A stretch of DNA of 64,000 nt from Usnea hakonensis (GCA_013423325.1 BLJB01000061.1:105728-169727); one strand, 5' to 3'; counted from the stretch's first letter, positions 21,903 through 33,814 are shown. Notes: generated by a model not told the origin, from the sequence alone. Program-made: numbers and translations.

Positions 21903-23020
21903 GGCGGTTTCCTGGTTTGGCTAAAGTTTGGGAGTTGTCTTTAGGTCTTTAGCGAGGACGAACACGGTGCTGTAAAATATCTTATGGATTCAATGAAGGA
22001 AGGAAATTTGGTCGAGATTCACAGTATCGCAATTGTTCTCAGTAAGTACAATATGCCTGGGACAATCTTCCTCTTGGAGCACTCAGAGCCGACCATTTCC
22101 AAGCCGCATTTTAGTCTAACGCACTAACCTACACGTAGAAAGGTATGGATGAATGGGGTAAAGTTCCGAACAACTAAAGGCAGGTGATATCAGTATGCTT
22201 TTCGTTCTCGTACCAATATTTCACAGTGTCGCCAGCATGCATCTCCAGCTTGGACGAGACAGACCAAGATGTCCAATGTCCGAGCTGAAGAACAATTCCA
22301 TCCCGTCCAATTCACATCTATCTGGAATTTGTACTCGGAGCCCCCCTTCTCATCCCCGACACCATGTTCACTATAAGTATTCAAGTGTGGCTTGTGATTA
22401 TTGAGGAGGCTTGAGAGGGCTTTGTGAAAGGTTAGTTCTGAAGCATCGAAGACAATAAAGGTAAAAGAAAAGGATAGAAGGTAAAAAGACAAAAATAGGA
22501 TAGAATTCCAATGGCTCGATACCGGGGCGTTACAAAGGACGGTTCAACGCGCTCGATTTGGTGTTCGCTGACGCACTTTGCACTCAGCCACTGGGTTAAG
22601 GCTGCTGGATTTCTATCAGGTTTTGATACAACAGAAATTCAGGGACTCTTGCCTTTGTTCTACTAAAGGTTCGTATCGTAGTGGGCGAAAGAGAGTTGGT
22701 GATGGATGTATGGGAGAAGCTGAAGGCGTGGAATAGGGAGACTAAGTCGAACAAGAGCCTACAGGTGATGTTGTGTTACAAGGCAAGTGTCACTCTGGTC
22801 AGCGGAAGAGTAATGGATTCATGATACAAATGTGGAAAACTTTGCAGAGTGAGTTCTGGCGAGATAGATCTGAGAATGGCGGGTCGATCAACCGTTCCAT
22901 GTACCGTGTTGCAGATGGCTGAGAGGCTTTGATAAAAGATCCTGATTTTGGAGCAAGCTCTGTCCCATCACTTTGTCCTGTCCACGCATTGGCGTTCTTG
23001 TGAAAAGGAGGTTCGTCAGC
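21903..23020. other. Intergenic
   Basis: No supportable gene between the RING gene and the P450 tail. Short open frames show no recognisable product. Confidence 0.4.
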
Positions 23021-24899
23021 TCACTCCTTTGAGTCTCTAAGCGTGACCTTCAACTCTCCCATTGTTTTGGCTAGAACGCAGTCTTTCAACTCCATGTCCG
23101 CGTCGCTTGTGCTGTGTAGGGTCATGTCGAATCTGCGGAAAAGATGGCCCAAGGTGAGATATAATTCTGTGTAGGCCAAGCTGGAAGCGAACAGCTCAGC
23201 TATTTTGCCCCCACAGATATTTTGGAGCTGGCAGGAGGTGGAAAGGAAAGGTGTTTCCCGCAGATATGGAAGGCGTTATACAGCAGGACACGTACTTTAT
23301 TCCCGCACACATTCTCGAGCCTCTCGAGAACGGCATCATATTCTTTTCCAACTCCTTGGAGACCTCGTCACTGACCAGCCACCGCTCAGGACGGAACGTC
23401 TCGGGCTCGGGAAAAATGTTTGCGTCGGAATGATATAAGTGCGGGCTGCTAGATATTGTCGTCTGGGGCGGGTACGAATACATCAGCCTAGGGGAAGACT
23501 TGAGGTACAGTCCGTCGGGCAGCGACTTACACCGGGCGATATCCGCTGTCCACAAAAGAGCGCCCCTTCAGCGGGGACGACACGGGGCATGTGGCCCGGG
23601 ACCACGGTAGAGGTGCGCAGGGTTTCTCTAACGACTGCGCGTAGATAAGGTAACTTTTCCAGCTCGGCGTATTCGAGCTGCGTATCTTTTCTGAGCATCG
23701 CCTCCCGTAATTCTGCTTGTAGTTTTCTCAAGATGTTGGGATCACAGAGGACGCGGTATATTGCCATGGTGAGGGTAAGGGAGGTAGTATCGGTGCCTGC
23801 CAGAATGAGGACCAGCGTATCTGCCGAGAGTTGATCGACGGTAAGCGTAGGCCGGCCCTTGCGTGCATCAGGATTCAGTGCAATGTCGAACATCGTAGGG
23901 ATGTTATCCGATGAGACCGTTGACCGGGCCTTCAACTCTAGTATGCGCTTTCGTGCCATCTGTTCACGTCATTTATTGAACTGCGACAGAACACTCCGAG
24001 CGTAGGTCACTGACGCTCATGCACCACTTGGTCAGTGCTAAAGGCTCCATGTACTTTTCAAGAAACCATGAAGGAAGTTTGTCGATCCACCGAAACATTA
24101 CCTGAAACGTTCCAGGGAAGTAAATAACCCACTGCATATAACTAACAGTCTCATACAGGGCCCTCGTCATTGGGAAATCAAATTCAGGCGACTCCAAGGC
24201 CCCGAGCGGCTCGTTGAACGTAAAATTCAAAATCACATCCAAGGTCAAACACCGAAAACCCTTGCTCAGATTTACAATTTCCTCTTTACCTTCCGACGCA
24301 TTTTTTTGTAGTTTATCAAGGAATTTAGAGACGAAGGTATGGATAAAGGGCTCAGCGCGCCGTGTGGATTCTCGGGAGAGATAGGAGATGTAGAAGCTTT
24401 TGTGGGCCAAAGCGTCTTTGGTTTCTAGCTTCGAAGAAAACGCACCCTTGACGGGTTCGAAGCCAGTGTAAAAAATGGGTTCCTTGGAAAACTTTGTGCC
24501 GGCTTTGAACATCCTTGTCTTAGATCAGAGTTGGACAATCACTGTCTCCAGTAAGACTGACTGATTGTATGAGTCCATATCATGAATGTGAAGTTCATTT
24601 GGCCAGGCTCGAATGATGGGACCTATATCCAGTCAGGCAGAGTTAGGAGGTAGGGCAAGGTTGATTTGACCGTATTTAGCATGAAGAGCTGGCAGTACGT
24701 CGACATAGGAATGACTGCTTGGGCTCAAATCAAAATAGCCTCCGTACATATTCGTGATAGCACCCAACTTGGGTCCAGGAAAGCAAGCAAGAGGGTGGAG
24801 TGTGAGGCGGTACAGGATTTTGGCTATTAAGTAAATAGCGAAGGCAGCAGCGACATATACAAGCGCCGAAGCAGAGAGGGCAGCGAAGTGTATCATCAT
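23021..24899 (-). CDS. Cytochrome P450 monooxygenase, trichodiene-oxygenase (CYP58)-like
   Basis: Six exons: 24899-24671, 24622-24562, 24513-24015, 23959-23531, 23462-23296 and 23180-23021. All introns are GT-AG (48-115 bp) with matching phases, giving 514 aa. An N-terminal membrane helix (about residues 8-28) leads into FPGPKL. The oxygen-binding AGTDTT is at 317-322, ExxR (ETLR) at 375-378, PERW at 431-434, and the haem loop FSRGSRMCAG at 451-460 with Cys458. Length is normal and all key residues are present. It should be an ER-anchored monooxygenase needing a P450 reductase. The KYGPIIRAWPNELHI and YTGFEP stretches recall trichodiene oxygenase-type P450s of secondary metabolism, but no terpene synthase is in this window. 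Confidence 0.93.
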
Positions 24900-26112
24900 A
24901 ATGTGACAATTTTTTTGAGAAGCAGCGTGGAAGCGATGGCATTGAGGTGTAGTGAATCAGGAATGGAAATCAGAGGGGGAAAGTAGAACAAATAGTAGGA
25001 GATGATCGTCTCAAAGTGCTTCGATAAGACTGCATTGATGGTATGCTCGTGACAAAAATGCGGTCAATACATGCATGATGCCCTAGCTTGAGGTGAGAAG
25101 TCTCCGAACGAGTAGTTGGCATGGAAAGCTCCCCTTATTCGGATGCACTGTATGCATTGTCAGCTATGAGAGAGCAGAAGTGGGGTTCTGTTTCGCCGAA
25201 TTACTCCGGACACTTATCACCCCACAATTCATCTCTGAGTAATCATCATCTGATTGGCTCATCATCTAAGCTCCTTCTCGACTGAGAATAGAATAACGCA
25301 GGCATATCCGTATGGTTCCGCAGGTCTAATTTATCGTCTGGCGCGAGTATATCCGCAAGAGCACTGTACCGGCCTATCGCTGCCCTATTTGAGAGGTTCA
25401 ATTCAGTACCTTGGCAGAACATGTGAGTAACTCACCAGGTACCTACCCTCTACTTGTAATAGCTATTGGAAACACCAAGTCCGCAACCACAATTCTGAAT
25501 GAAATAATGTCGGATATCAGTGCTTCTAGCAAGTGCCATAGCGGTCAAAAAACATGGCTATCTCCCATCGTTAACATCTTGTCACGAATATATCGTGGGT
25601 TAGGGAACCTTGCTATCTTGGCGGGGTCTGACGCTCTTTGGCGTAGTGGCTGTGGACCTTTCACCCTGACATCTCTTATCGATCCCTGATACCCTCTTGC
25701 TTGGTTTTCATGAATGCCTGCTGCACAACTCATCCTAGCATCATATTGTGGTAACATTCCAGATTCAAGGTGTAATCATTTCAGCTTTCAAGTTTCTAAA
25801 GGTGGGAGCGCTGTTGTTCACGTCTGGCATCTCATAGGTCCCCATCCTCACGTGGCTCTTTCTCCTAGCCTAAAATGCAGAAGATGAGTTGACAGCTCGG
25901 CCGACTGCTCCTCAACCAGATTAAAGCTCTTCTAAGGCTGGTAGCATTCAAATCAATGAATTACGTATGTAACAGTACTTAGGAAATTCTTATTACCTAT
26001 CGCAAGAGACATCCATTTACCACCCCACAGTCTCTACAGATCCCTCAACACGCTCAAAATTGCGCATGGCCCCAAAACTCCAGTTTCGCTAAGCAGCGCG
26101 AGATTGCCCACC
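24900..26112. other. Intergenic
   Basis: Promoter side of the P450. A 92-codon frame at 25411-25689 looks random and was not called. Confidence 0.4.
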
Positions 26113-26388
26113 TCACCCCCTTTCCGTACAACCCACCGTCTGCGTCACGGTCGCATGCCTCTCGCACCAAAAAGCACGACAAGCCAAAACCGTCGTCGTG
26201 GGAGTCGAGGCCGGGCACGAGCAAGGTACGGTGGCGGTAGACGTGATAGTCATGCCCAATTCGATGTCCGGACACACCTCTCTTTTTCGCTTGTCACTCA
26301 AAGGGCATATGAACCCGGGCGGTACGGTTGATGTATAGGTAGGGCAAGTGGGCACACCTGATGCGGTGGTAGTACCATTTGTGGTCAT
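26113..26388 (-). CDS. Possible small cysteine-rich secreted protein (partial)
   Basis: About 91 codons from an ATG at 26388. The residues are Thr/Pro/Cys-rich: VPTCPTYTSTVPPGFICPL, a dibasic KRKREVC site, then VPCSCPASTPTTTVLAC and CERHATVTQTVGC. This looks like a fungal secreted cysteine-rich protein. No signal peptide follows this ATG. The frame stays open upstream for about 50 codons without another ATG, so the true start and signal peptide may lie in an upstream exon I cannot place. Confidence 0.4.
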   Translation of the reverse strand: MTTNGTTTASGVPTCPTYTSTVPPGFICPLSDKRKREVCPDIELGMTITSTATVPCSCPASTPTTTVLACRAFWCERHATVTQTVGCTERG

Positions 26389-28345
26389 GAGTAGAGCGAA
26401 AGTAGAGCTCGAGGGGGGGTGTCGTCCATGGTGTTTGGCGCGGGAGAGAGGGACGGCGCTGGGTGAGGTGTTAGGAAGAATTGAGTAGCCGCCAAGGAGA
26501 CCGAAGATCGGTGCATGGAACAGTTGAATAGAGCAGGGAGAACTACATCGGAAGATACCATGGATATACGCGGTTTCCGAGTCTGTGCCCTGCGAATTTC
26601 AACAACCAAAATTTTCTGCCTAACTGAGGGCTAAAACTGCAATCTCCAATATCAACATGACCACCAATCCAATGCTGAAGACGAATGTATGATCGCAGTA
26701 TACCTGAGATGTACCACGACTCTAGTCGTGCAGCTCAATCGAAACGCATGCGAAAATCAAAAGCCAGACTTCAGCGGCAATGCCAACAAATTTTCCTCTG
26801 AAGACTCGCAGACATTCAGCTTTTGTATCGTCCTCGATGTACTGCTATATGAGTAAGAACTGCTCGTCTCCCCCGGTTGAGTTTCATGTGCTTACTCTTT
26901 TGTGTTGCGGGCGACGGGTGGCGTAGTTGTCTCAGTTTTAGCGAGGTTTGTTATAATTAATCTATATGACTTCAACCCTGGCCCGCAACCTCATTTCGAA
27001 GTAACATGAGCTCCAACATACACAGGATAGCAGGTGGCTATTCGATTAAAAAGCCTATCCAATGAGGACATAGATTTTCTTTCGACTCGCTTAAATTCTG
27101 CCCAAAATCATCCTTCCTAGAATGACTGATTCATGCTGTACTCAAACATCAGCCCAAACGTCCTGTCCGCTTCTATATCTTTGAGGTAACTAGAAGAATT
27201 CACCCAATGATCAATGTTGGGTAGCGGTTTGGCATTTTCGACAGTGTAAAGTCGAGGGTTCTTGGGGTGACTTCTAAAGTAAGTACCTACTTTATTTAGG
27301 TTACCAGCGCTAGCGTTTAGGCGTCAAAGGAAACTCAAAACTCTTGCTTTCAATTTGCTTTGGATCAGGAGTCACTATCCAGTGAGAGATAGAGGTAAAG
27401 TAGCCTAGCAATGATCAACGACGGCGCAAGAGAGGAAAGAATTGCTAAAGGCAAATTTAATTCTGCTCGGCAACCAACCATTAGAGAACAACAGACATCG
27501 CCGTATCCATCCCACCACTTATATCTCGGATCCTCCCTACCAGTATAGATAGCAGCCGTCTTGAGATTTTCTCAAGGTCAATTTCTGGCTCGATAGTCAT
27601 GGCGGAGGGTCTCCTCAGCATGCAAAGCAAGCGTCTTGAGAATGCTTTCTTGTCAAGATCCGCAAGGCTGGGCTTCGACAGCACTAAAGTAAGATCCGGA
27701 GCCATCATTGCGAAATAGGATGCTATTGTATGGTGGCTGGATGTACAATATACTGAGGTTGAAAGGCTAAATGGGCCTGGTCTTTTGGTTCACGATCTGC
27801 CTGCACCTTAGATGGATAAGATAAAACACCCACGAACTCTAATGCTTACAAAAGTCGAAACCGACGAGTATTGGCTTCCCCTTGGGGCAGTAACCAACGT
27901 ACCAAGGCTAGATCTTAAATAGGAAGCGTTCTTTGGCCATGCTTTTGTCTTGATTGAAGATAACTGCAGAGTCACAACGTGCATCCGAAAACAAGTGATG
28001 CAACAGGTGCTACGATCGCATGTCAAAGGTATATTTCAGTTCCTTGTATGAGATGATGGTCTCAGCACTCTCAGCACCCTCAGCATCCGCTCAGCATCAG
28101 CCACGAGATTGAAAGCGCCGGTTTAGCCACGCGCTACTGCCTGTCCAACAGGCTGACTTATAAATAAGGAATGCTACATCATCTTCGTAGGAATCAGTTT
28201 TGTTTCTAAGCCGTTGGAGCGCTGACTTGAATGGGCCCTTTGACGAGACACGAGGCAAAGGCAATCCTTATATTCCAGAGCCCCCATGAAAGAGTAATCT
28301 GCTCAGAGCTTTTTGTTTTGTGGCCCCATGATCTACGCTAACCCC
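26389..28345. other. Intergenic
   Basis: No supportable gene. 26911-26960 resembles 31674-31722 (a dispersed repeat piece). A CTCAGCA tandem lies at 28061-28101. A 75-codon minus-strand frame at 27481-27708 has no recognisable product. Confidence 0.4.
28061..28101. repeat. CTCAGCA short tandem repeat
   Basis: Four imperfect copies of CTCAGCA with 1-4 spacer bases. No function is evident. Confidence 0.7.
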
Positions 28346-29515
28346 TCAAGTCCCCGCCGGATACGCATGTCCAATGACTGTCCCCATCTTATAATGCGTC
28401 CCCACGGCCGCCGTAATGTTGACATTGCTCTGTCTCTGGAAAACCGTGCATATGTCACTGCCACCAAATTGAAAATAACTAATCTCCTCCCCCTTAGTGA
28501 GCGTCACCCCCTCCTCCGCCGTCAACATCACCGAGCTCACCTGCGCCATCCCCATCGGCAGCACCGCCACAAGCCCAATCGCTGTCTCGAGCACCACGAG
28601 CCCCCTCGCCTGTGCAAACTGATACCCCGGCGTATCCGGCGCGTCGAATTGATTCTTCGCTTCGTCCATGGTCCGATACTGTTGAAGCGTCTTCACACCG
28701 TCCGTATCAGGGATCGGTACCGCGTTGACCTCGCAGTAAACATCACCCTTGATGTTTTTGGCCCACAGGACTTTGCCCCCTACCGGCGCATGCTCCCGAT
28801 GATAGTCGTTCGGACCAAGGAACGAGTGGATAAACACTCCGCCATTGAACTCGTCCTTGTACGGACAGTCATTCAGCAGCTCCTTGACATCCCAGTGCAG
28901 GCCCTTGATCGTGATGCCACTGTCGGAGCGGATCTCGAATTGTCCGCCGTAGGTGCTGTCGGCGGGGCTGACGATAACGCGAGGATCGGTGATGGCGGCG
29001 ATGGGGCGAAATCCCGGTTTCACCGAGCGGGCGAACCAGTCGTTGAAATCGCGCCAGCCGCCACGAGGCTCAATATACTCTTTCATGTTGTATAGTGGCG
29101 AATTCCGGAACGTCTCGATTCCAGCGATGGACTCCGGTTCGTCAAGCCACTTGCCGAGCGCGTCAGCGTACGTGTGCATCCATTCCGTGAGCCAGGAGTT
29201 CTGACAAGTGATAGCTCCGGGCGTGATGGGGTCCTGGAGGTCTTTGACGGTGGGCTGGTTCATGACGAAGTAGAACAGGCAGATTCGATTGTAGACGTCG
29301 CGGCCTTGTTCACTTTCTGTTGGGACCCAATAAAGCCATTCGTTGATTTTGGCAAGGTATTCAGGGACGGTAGTGATGTGGTCCATCTCGACGATACCGG
29401 TATCGTGGGCGTCTTTGACGGCTTTTTCGAATTTCTGTTGCCATCCTGGGGTATTCCTGATCTGATCTTCGAGGGTCTTGATGACCGGACTGAAGTCTTT
29501 TGTTATTAAGGCCAT
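28346..29515 (-). CDS. Phosphatidylserine decarboxylase-family enzyme (PsiD-like)
   Basis: Intronless, 389 aa, ATG at 29515. Family motifs: FNDWFARSVKPGFRPI, then SPADSTYGG, FLGPNDYHREHAPVGG, and a C-terminal FGGSD at residues 350-354. Family enzymes cleave themselves at such a Gly-Ser to form a pyruvoyl group on the new N-terminal Ser (here Ser353) and then decarboxylate a substrate. The N-terminal 150 residues (WLTEWMHTYADALGKWLDEPESI) resemble the extension of fungal soluble members, including the tryptophan decarboxylase PsiD, rather than the mitochondrial PSD targeting region. No targeting or membrane segment is seen. The substrate may be an amino acid rather than phosphatidylserine; this is inference. 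No psilocybin-type partners are nearby. Confidence 0.85.
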   Translation of the reverse strand: MALITKDFSPVIKTLEDQIRNTPGWQQKFEKAVKDAHDTGIVEMDHITTVPEYLAKINEWLYWVPTESEQGRDVYNRICLFYFVMNQPTVKDLQDPITPGAITCQNSWLTEWMHTYADALGKWLDEPESIAGIETFRNSPLYNMKEYIEPRGGWRDFNDWFARSVKPGFRPIAAITDPRVIVSPADSTYGGQFEIRSDSGITIKGLHWDVKELLNDCPYKDEFNGGVFIHSFLGPNDYHREHAPVGGKVLWAKNIKGDVYCEVNAVPIPDTDGVKTLQQYRTMDEAKNQFDAPDTPGYQFAQARGLVVLETAIGLVAVLPMGMAQVSSVMLTAEEGVTLTKGEEISYFQFGGSDICTVFQRQSNVNITAAVGTHYKMGTVIGHAYPAGT

Positions 29516-31881
29516 AGTTCTTGAACAAGATTATTTGAGCGTTTATAATGATATCGACGAAGGCAATGTTGCAGATGGGGCTGATTGAAGATCTTCTCGA
29601 AGTCCAAAACTTGTTGTGTATAGGTGGTTGAGGGAAAAAAAGCTGTCTTATACTCCCTTCGGTAGACAGATCCGATCAAGATTACATTTTTCATCTCTAT
29701 GCATGATGTTCACATCAGTCGCCTCTTAACGCATGTTGCTTTGTTTTTGATGATCTCGCTTCCGGTTGGCGATCACTAACTCCGCAGATGCCCAGGCTGG
29801 ACGCCCCGAGCTTCCCCTTATTACCAAGAGACTTATGCAAGATGATCCATAACATCTATATGCAAAGCGACCTCTCCGTGTGCCTGCAAACGGCAGCTCT
29901 CAGAGTAGGTGCATGTATGACGATATTTATTGCCCCACTTGTTGACGGATCTTAGACTGCATTGCCGCTTCTTTTTTAATTTGCTTGCGAGTTGCGTCCG
30001 TTGTCGCGGTTGGAGCACAACGCGTACGCTTGTATGTCAGCGATGGCTGTCTCTTCAGAGTAAAAGATCTGTGATAGCTGCCGCGCTTTGAAATTGGACG
30101 AACATGGCTGATGTAATTGGCTCGGAAAGGTAATGAGGAGAACCGATACGCATTTCAAAAGGGATATTGTCGATGCCCCACAATATCACTGCAACCCCAA
30201 CGACTACAATGAATCCTCAACTCCGCTCAGAAGGTTGCACGTCGGTCGGGATCGGACGGGGAGACTGTAGCGAATCATTCAGAAAACAACACCCCGCGCG
30301 CTAACCACTTATGGTAGGTGTAAACTTTGTTTAGCCTGGTCGATCGCCAAAAAACCCCACGTGCAGGATCTCCACCTACTGCAGCGTTTCCTTCCAGAGA
30401 GTGATCCTCCCTCTCCGCACGTCCAATGCGCAATGCTGCCGCCCCATGGGACGCGGTATGCACCCTTCGCTTCGGGATCTGCAAGCCTATCCCAGGCTGT
30501 GGGCCGAAGCCCGAGGGGAAGTCAGTCCTCGGAAAAGTAGGTAGCAAGGAAAAAGGGGGGAGAACAAGAGAAATCGTCTCCGCTGTCAATCAAATCATGA
30601 TACTAATGCAGTCAGCCAATATTCCAATGCAGCCATGCTCTTGCGACTCCACAAAGCAAAAAGCAACTTATCCTGACCGTCTCCATCCGCCGTTGCGGTC
30701 GACGTCATCATCATTCATCGCGATCGAGCATCTCCTGGGAAACAACCCTGCGGGAAACAATTAAGCGAGCTGGCCGAGCTTAGTCTGGGGGACGATTACC
30801 TTAGTATTCAACGGCTTTGGCGAATGTTTGTGCTGGAAATCCAGTTTTTAGTAATTATCCACTTGCTGGGTGTGTAGCATTCATTGCTATTTTCTTAAAA
30901 AATGGCATGTGGAAAGAGAGAGTACGGAGCGTTGAGTGAGTACAGAGCTTTGAATTATCTACTTACGTAGCTTCATTGGAACTGAATCTTATATGAGTAT
31001 GCTGTGGTGCTAAGGCTTAATTGGAAGATTCGTCAAGGAAGCTAGAAGTGAGGATTGCGAATTGTGCTGATACCGTGGTGTTGCTGATGGTGTTATCGAA
31101 AAGATGAAGTACAGTATGTGGTGGGCATAACTGGATGTGGAGGCTGGGTTCTCGTTGTGTATTACCTGTTTCCTGGCCTCGCGGTTTATGATTAGTGCTT
31201 CATTCGCCACATTCGAACCATGAGAATCGCATGCAATGCACAAGGAGGCAACGAGGTTGGCCTATTCCATCGCCTTGGTTAGGCCGAACAGTGACCCCTG
31301 AAGAGGTATATTCAGGCTCATCGCCACAGCGCTAAGAAGACTCCCATATCTATTCGATACAGACCTGGAGTGAAAACATAGCTAAATATATAGGGGTGGG
31401 TGGGCGAAAATAGATGCAATGACTCTCAAGGAGACTCTGTAAGAGATGAATCGACTGAAGAGGAATTGTAGTGTAAAATACAGTATTTATGCACTGCTCT
31501 TAGTACACTGTCTCTTGCTTCTCTGGTCATGCCTGTACACCGTATCCATGCACCAAATCCATGCCTGAAAGCACTGAAACGTATAATGCGATTATGCGAT
31601 ATACGGAATCACTAACCCCCAGTCCTACTGCGGCGAGCCTAGGGGGAACGGAGAGGAAACGCGGGAGAACAGGGCAAGGGGCGACGTAGTTGCTACCATT
31701 TTTTAGCGAGGTGTATGATAATAGCTCAGCTAAGATTGTTTTCGTTCACTCTCATGTATTCTGACTTATGTCTCAATGAAGTGCTTGAATTGAATGACGA
31801 CGGACTAAAAACAGCGTTGATTGACATTGAGGTTAGCGCGCAAATATATCATCTCGTCTCATTCCCCTACTCCCTACCTTA
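29516..31881. other. Long intergenic region
   Basis: 2.4 kb without a supportable gene. The right part holds two short pieces related to other places in the window: 31613-31638 (to 1-26) and 31674-31722 (to 26911-26960), suggesting repeat remnants. Confidence 0.4.
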
Positions 31882-32271
31882 CTACCCATCAGCCCAAACA
31901 TTCTGTTGGCTCCTAAACTCCCTGATGGCCCTATCTCTCCACTCCCTCGCGTCCACCAACTCTTGCTCCAGCACCGCGACACGGCCGTCACATGTCCCCT
32001 GTGCGCGCCCTCGAATCCGCTTTTCCTCTTGGGTGTCCTCATAGCAAGCAATTTCAGCTTGGTTTGCCTTTACGATCGACTCATAAAGATTGTCAATGCT
32101 AGCTTCTACTTTACGGAAGCATGAAATGCAGAGAGAGGGGGCGTCGACTTGGTTGACGAGGATGGGGAGCAGAAGGCAGGTCTCATGGTCGGAAGATGAG
32201 CAGAGTTGGACGATTTCGTGTTTTTGGGGGTGGCCGCATTGGCGGTGGATGTGGGAGATGGTGTGGCACAT
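31882..32271 (-). CDS. Small Cys/His-rich conserved fungal protein
   Basis: 129 aa from the ATG at 32271, chosen because the sequence from MCHTISHIHRQCGH looks like the start of a family of small fungal proteins that I recognise only as hypothetical. Cys and His residues (C2, H3, C12, H14, a C near residue 25, then CISCFRKVE) could bind zinc. The C-terminal half is a charged helix or coiled coil (VLEQELVDAREWRDRAIREF). The frame stays open upstream without an ATG. Function unknown. Confidence 0.55.
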   Translation of the reverse strand: MCHTISHIHRQCGHPQKHEIVQLCSSSDHETCLLLPILVNQVDAPSLCISCFRKVEASIDNLYESIVKANQAEIACYEDTQEEKRIRGRAQGTCDGRVAVLEQELVDAREWRDRAIREFRSQQNVWADG

Positions 32272-32812
32272 TTTGGGTTCTGAGACGGGTGGATCAAGGG
32301 GTCTTGCCGGTTTGGTGATGATTTCTTTGGATGGTGGAGAGCTGAATGGAGATGTCAAAGATGTTCTGTGGCGGTGGGAGTGGTAAAGAGAAGACTGGGA
32401 ACGCCGTCATCATTCTACGGGACTCCTATATCTATTGTTGATCATTGTGCTCCACTGACAAACAATAGGAGTGTTGGTCCCAGACCGAGCGCACAAAGAG
32501 GCTGTTGAACAAAGACCCAATGAAATTCGATGAAGATTCATTGTTCAGTGATAATGACATTGTTGTGCCATAGAAACAGCCGACAGCCAGTGCCTTTGTT
32601 TCCACTGTTCTGCCCGGAGCACAATGACCTACTTGTGCGTTACTGTGGGATGTCAAAAACGTGTCGTGAATTCAACCTTCGTCCGTTGCTTTATATTCAG
32701 TGAAGCATCTCTTCCTTTTGATCATCACAATCTACTTCGGATTATTTGGCTCGGTCGTGTGTGATTTTCAAAATACACTTCAGATCATCAAATCTCTGCC
32801 TGAACTTGATAC
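32272..32812. promoter_or_regulatory. Divergent intergenic region
   Basis: 541 bp between divergent genes at 32271 and 32813; probably holds both promoters. No motif assigned. Confidence 0.4.
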
Positions 32813-33814
32813 ATGTCGACAGGGTCTTCAAGTGCAATGGCGCTCCAAAAAGTCACGGCTATCCCTAGCATTCAGTCAGTACTAACCGGCGCAGGCCCCG
32901 GACTTGAGGAGTGTGGCCTATGCGGGAATGCTTTGGAGGTAAATCCGTCATCCGGAGCAAATCGCGGTAGATTACCGTGCATGGACAGCCGATGCGAAGA
33001 TTGCGCACGCATGTGGCGTATGTTGAAGTCACCAATATGTCAAGCATGTTATGCAGGGTTTTCACACCCCAAGGATAGTGGAGACCAAACCCAAATGTCT
33101 CTTTCGCCTCTGGATATTGGTGCGAATAATGCACCTCTCGAGCATTCGCCGACAGAGTCTTCTCTTGGATTACGAGATAGGTATGTTGCATCCCATGGCG
33201 CCGATGCTGATTCAGATAACGACACCATCTCTGATCCAGGAAGTCCCATGAGGGAGGAAGATGACGACATCTCAGGCGTGAGCGACGTTGCAAATCTGCA
33301 AAACGCACTCATTGAGGCCAACAACCGCGTTGGCACCAATTTCAACTTCCAAGAGATCGAAGACGAGATCTATCAGACGATTTTGGGGTCCGACACCAAA
33401 ACCGAGCTGGTAGCAAGGTTAACACAATTGTGTATGGAAAAGGCATCCGAAAGCGACGAAGAGCATGAAAGGGACGAGGAGATGTCTAACGCGGATACTC
33501 TGAACGAGACAACATTGCAGAAATCCAAACGAACCCACAAGGTAAAGACATGTACAACATGCGATAAAACCTTCAAAGGTTCAGGCCATCTGAAACAGCA
33601 CATGGTCATACACACAGTTGAGAGACGTACGTGTTCCTTTTGCGGCAAAATCCTAAAGAACCCAAACGGAAGGAGAATCCACGAGAGACTGCACCGGGAG
33701 ACTGGCAGCAAAAGAGAGGAAAGACTTCGAAAGCAAAAGCTGGCGAGAGACGAGAGAAGAAGACTTCAAGCATCGGCATTTGCGCTCCATATTGAGCTGT
33801 TGAGAAGAAAGTGA
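32813..33814 (+). CDS. RING-like plus tandem C2H2 zinc-finger protein
   Basis: Intronless, 333 aa. The N-terminal RING-like cluster uses C34, C37, C56, C61, C64, C76 and C79. A NNAPLEHS linker near residue 105 matches the NAPLEHN linker of the RING gene at 20949. An acidic middle follows, with one NRVGTNFNFQEIEDEIYQ helix similar to the module of that gene. Two C2H2 fingers have ligands C247, C250, H263, H267 and C274, C277, H290, H294. The tail is strongly basic. The C2H2 pair suggests nucleic-acid binding in the nucleus. The combination of a RING-like and C2H2 domains is unusual, and its role is unknown. Confidence 0.75.
   Translation: MSTGSSSAMALQKVTAIPSIQSVLTGAGPGLEECGLCGNALEVNPSSGANRGRLPCMDSRCEDCARMWRMLKSPICQACYAGFSHPKDSGDQTQMSLSPLDIGANNAPLEHSPTESSLGLRDRYVASHGADADSDNDTISDPGSPMREEDDDISGVSDVANLQNALIEANNRVGTNFNFQEIEDEIYQTILGSDTKTELVARLTQLCMEKASESDEEHERDEEMSNADTLNETTLQKSKRTHKVKTCTTCDKTFKGSGHLKQHMVIHTVERRTCSFCGKILKNPNGRRIHERLHRETGSKREERLRKQKLARDERRRLQASAFALHIELLRRK

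Noticed and set aside
25411..25689. 92-codon plus-strand frame
   Set aside because: Random-looking composition, no domain, and begins without a typical ATG context.
27481..27708. 75-codon minus-strand frame from an ATG, Leu/Arg-rich
   Set aside because: Short, isolated, no motif or exon partner found.
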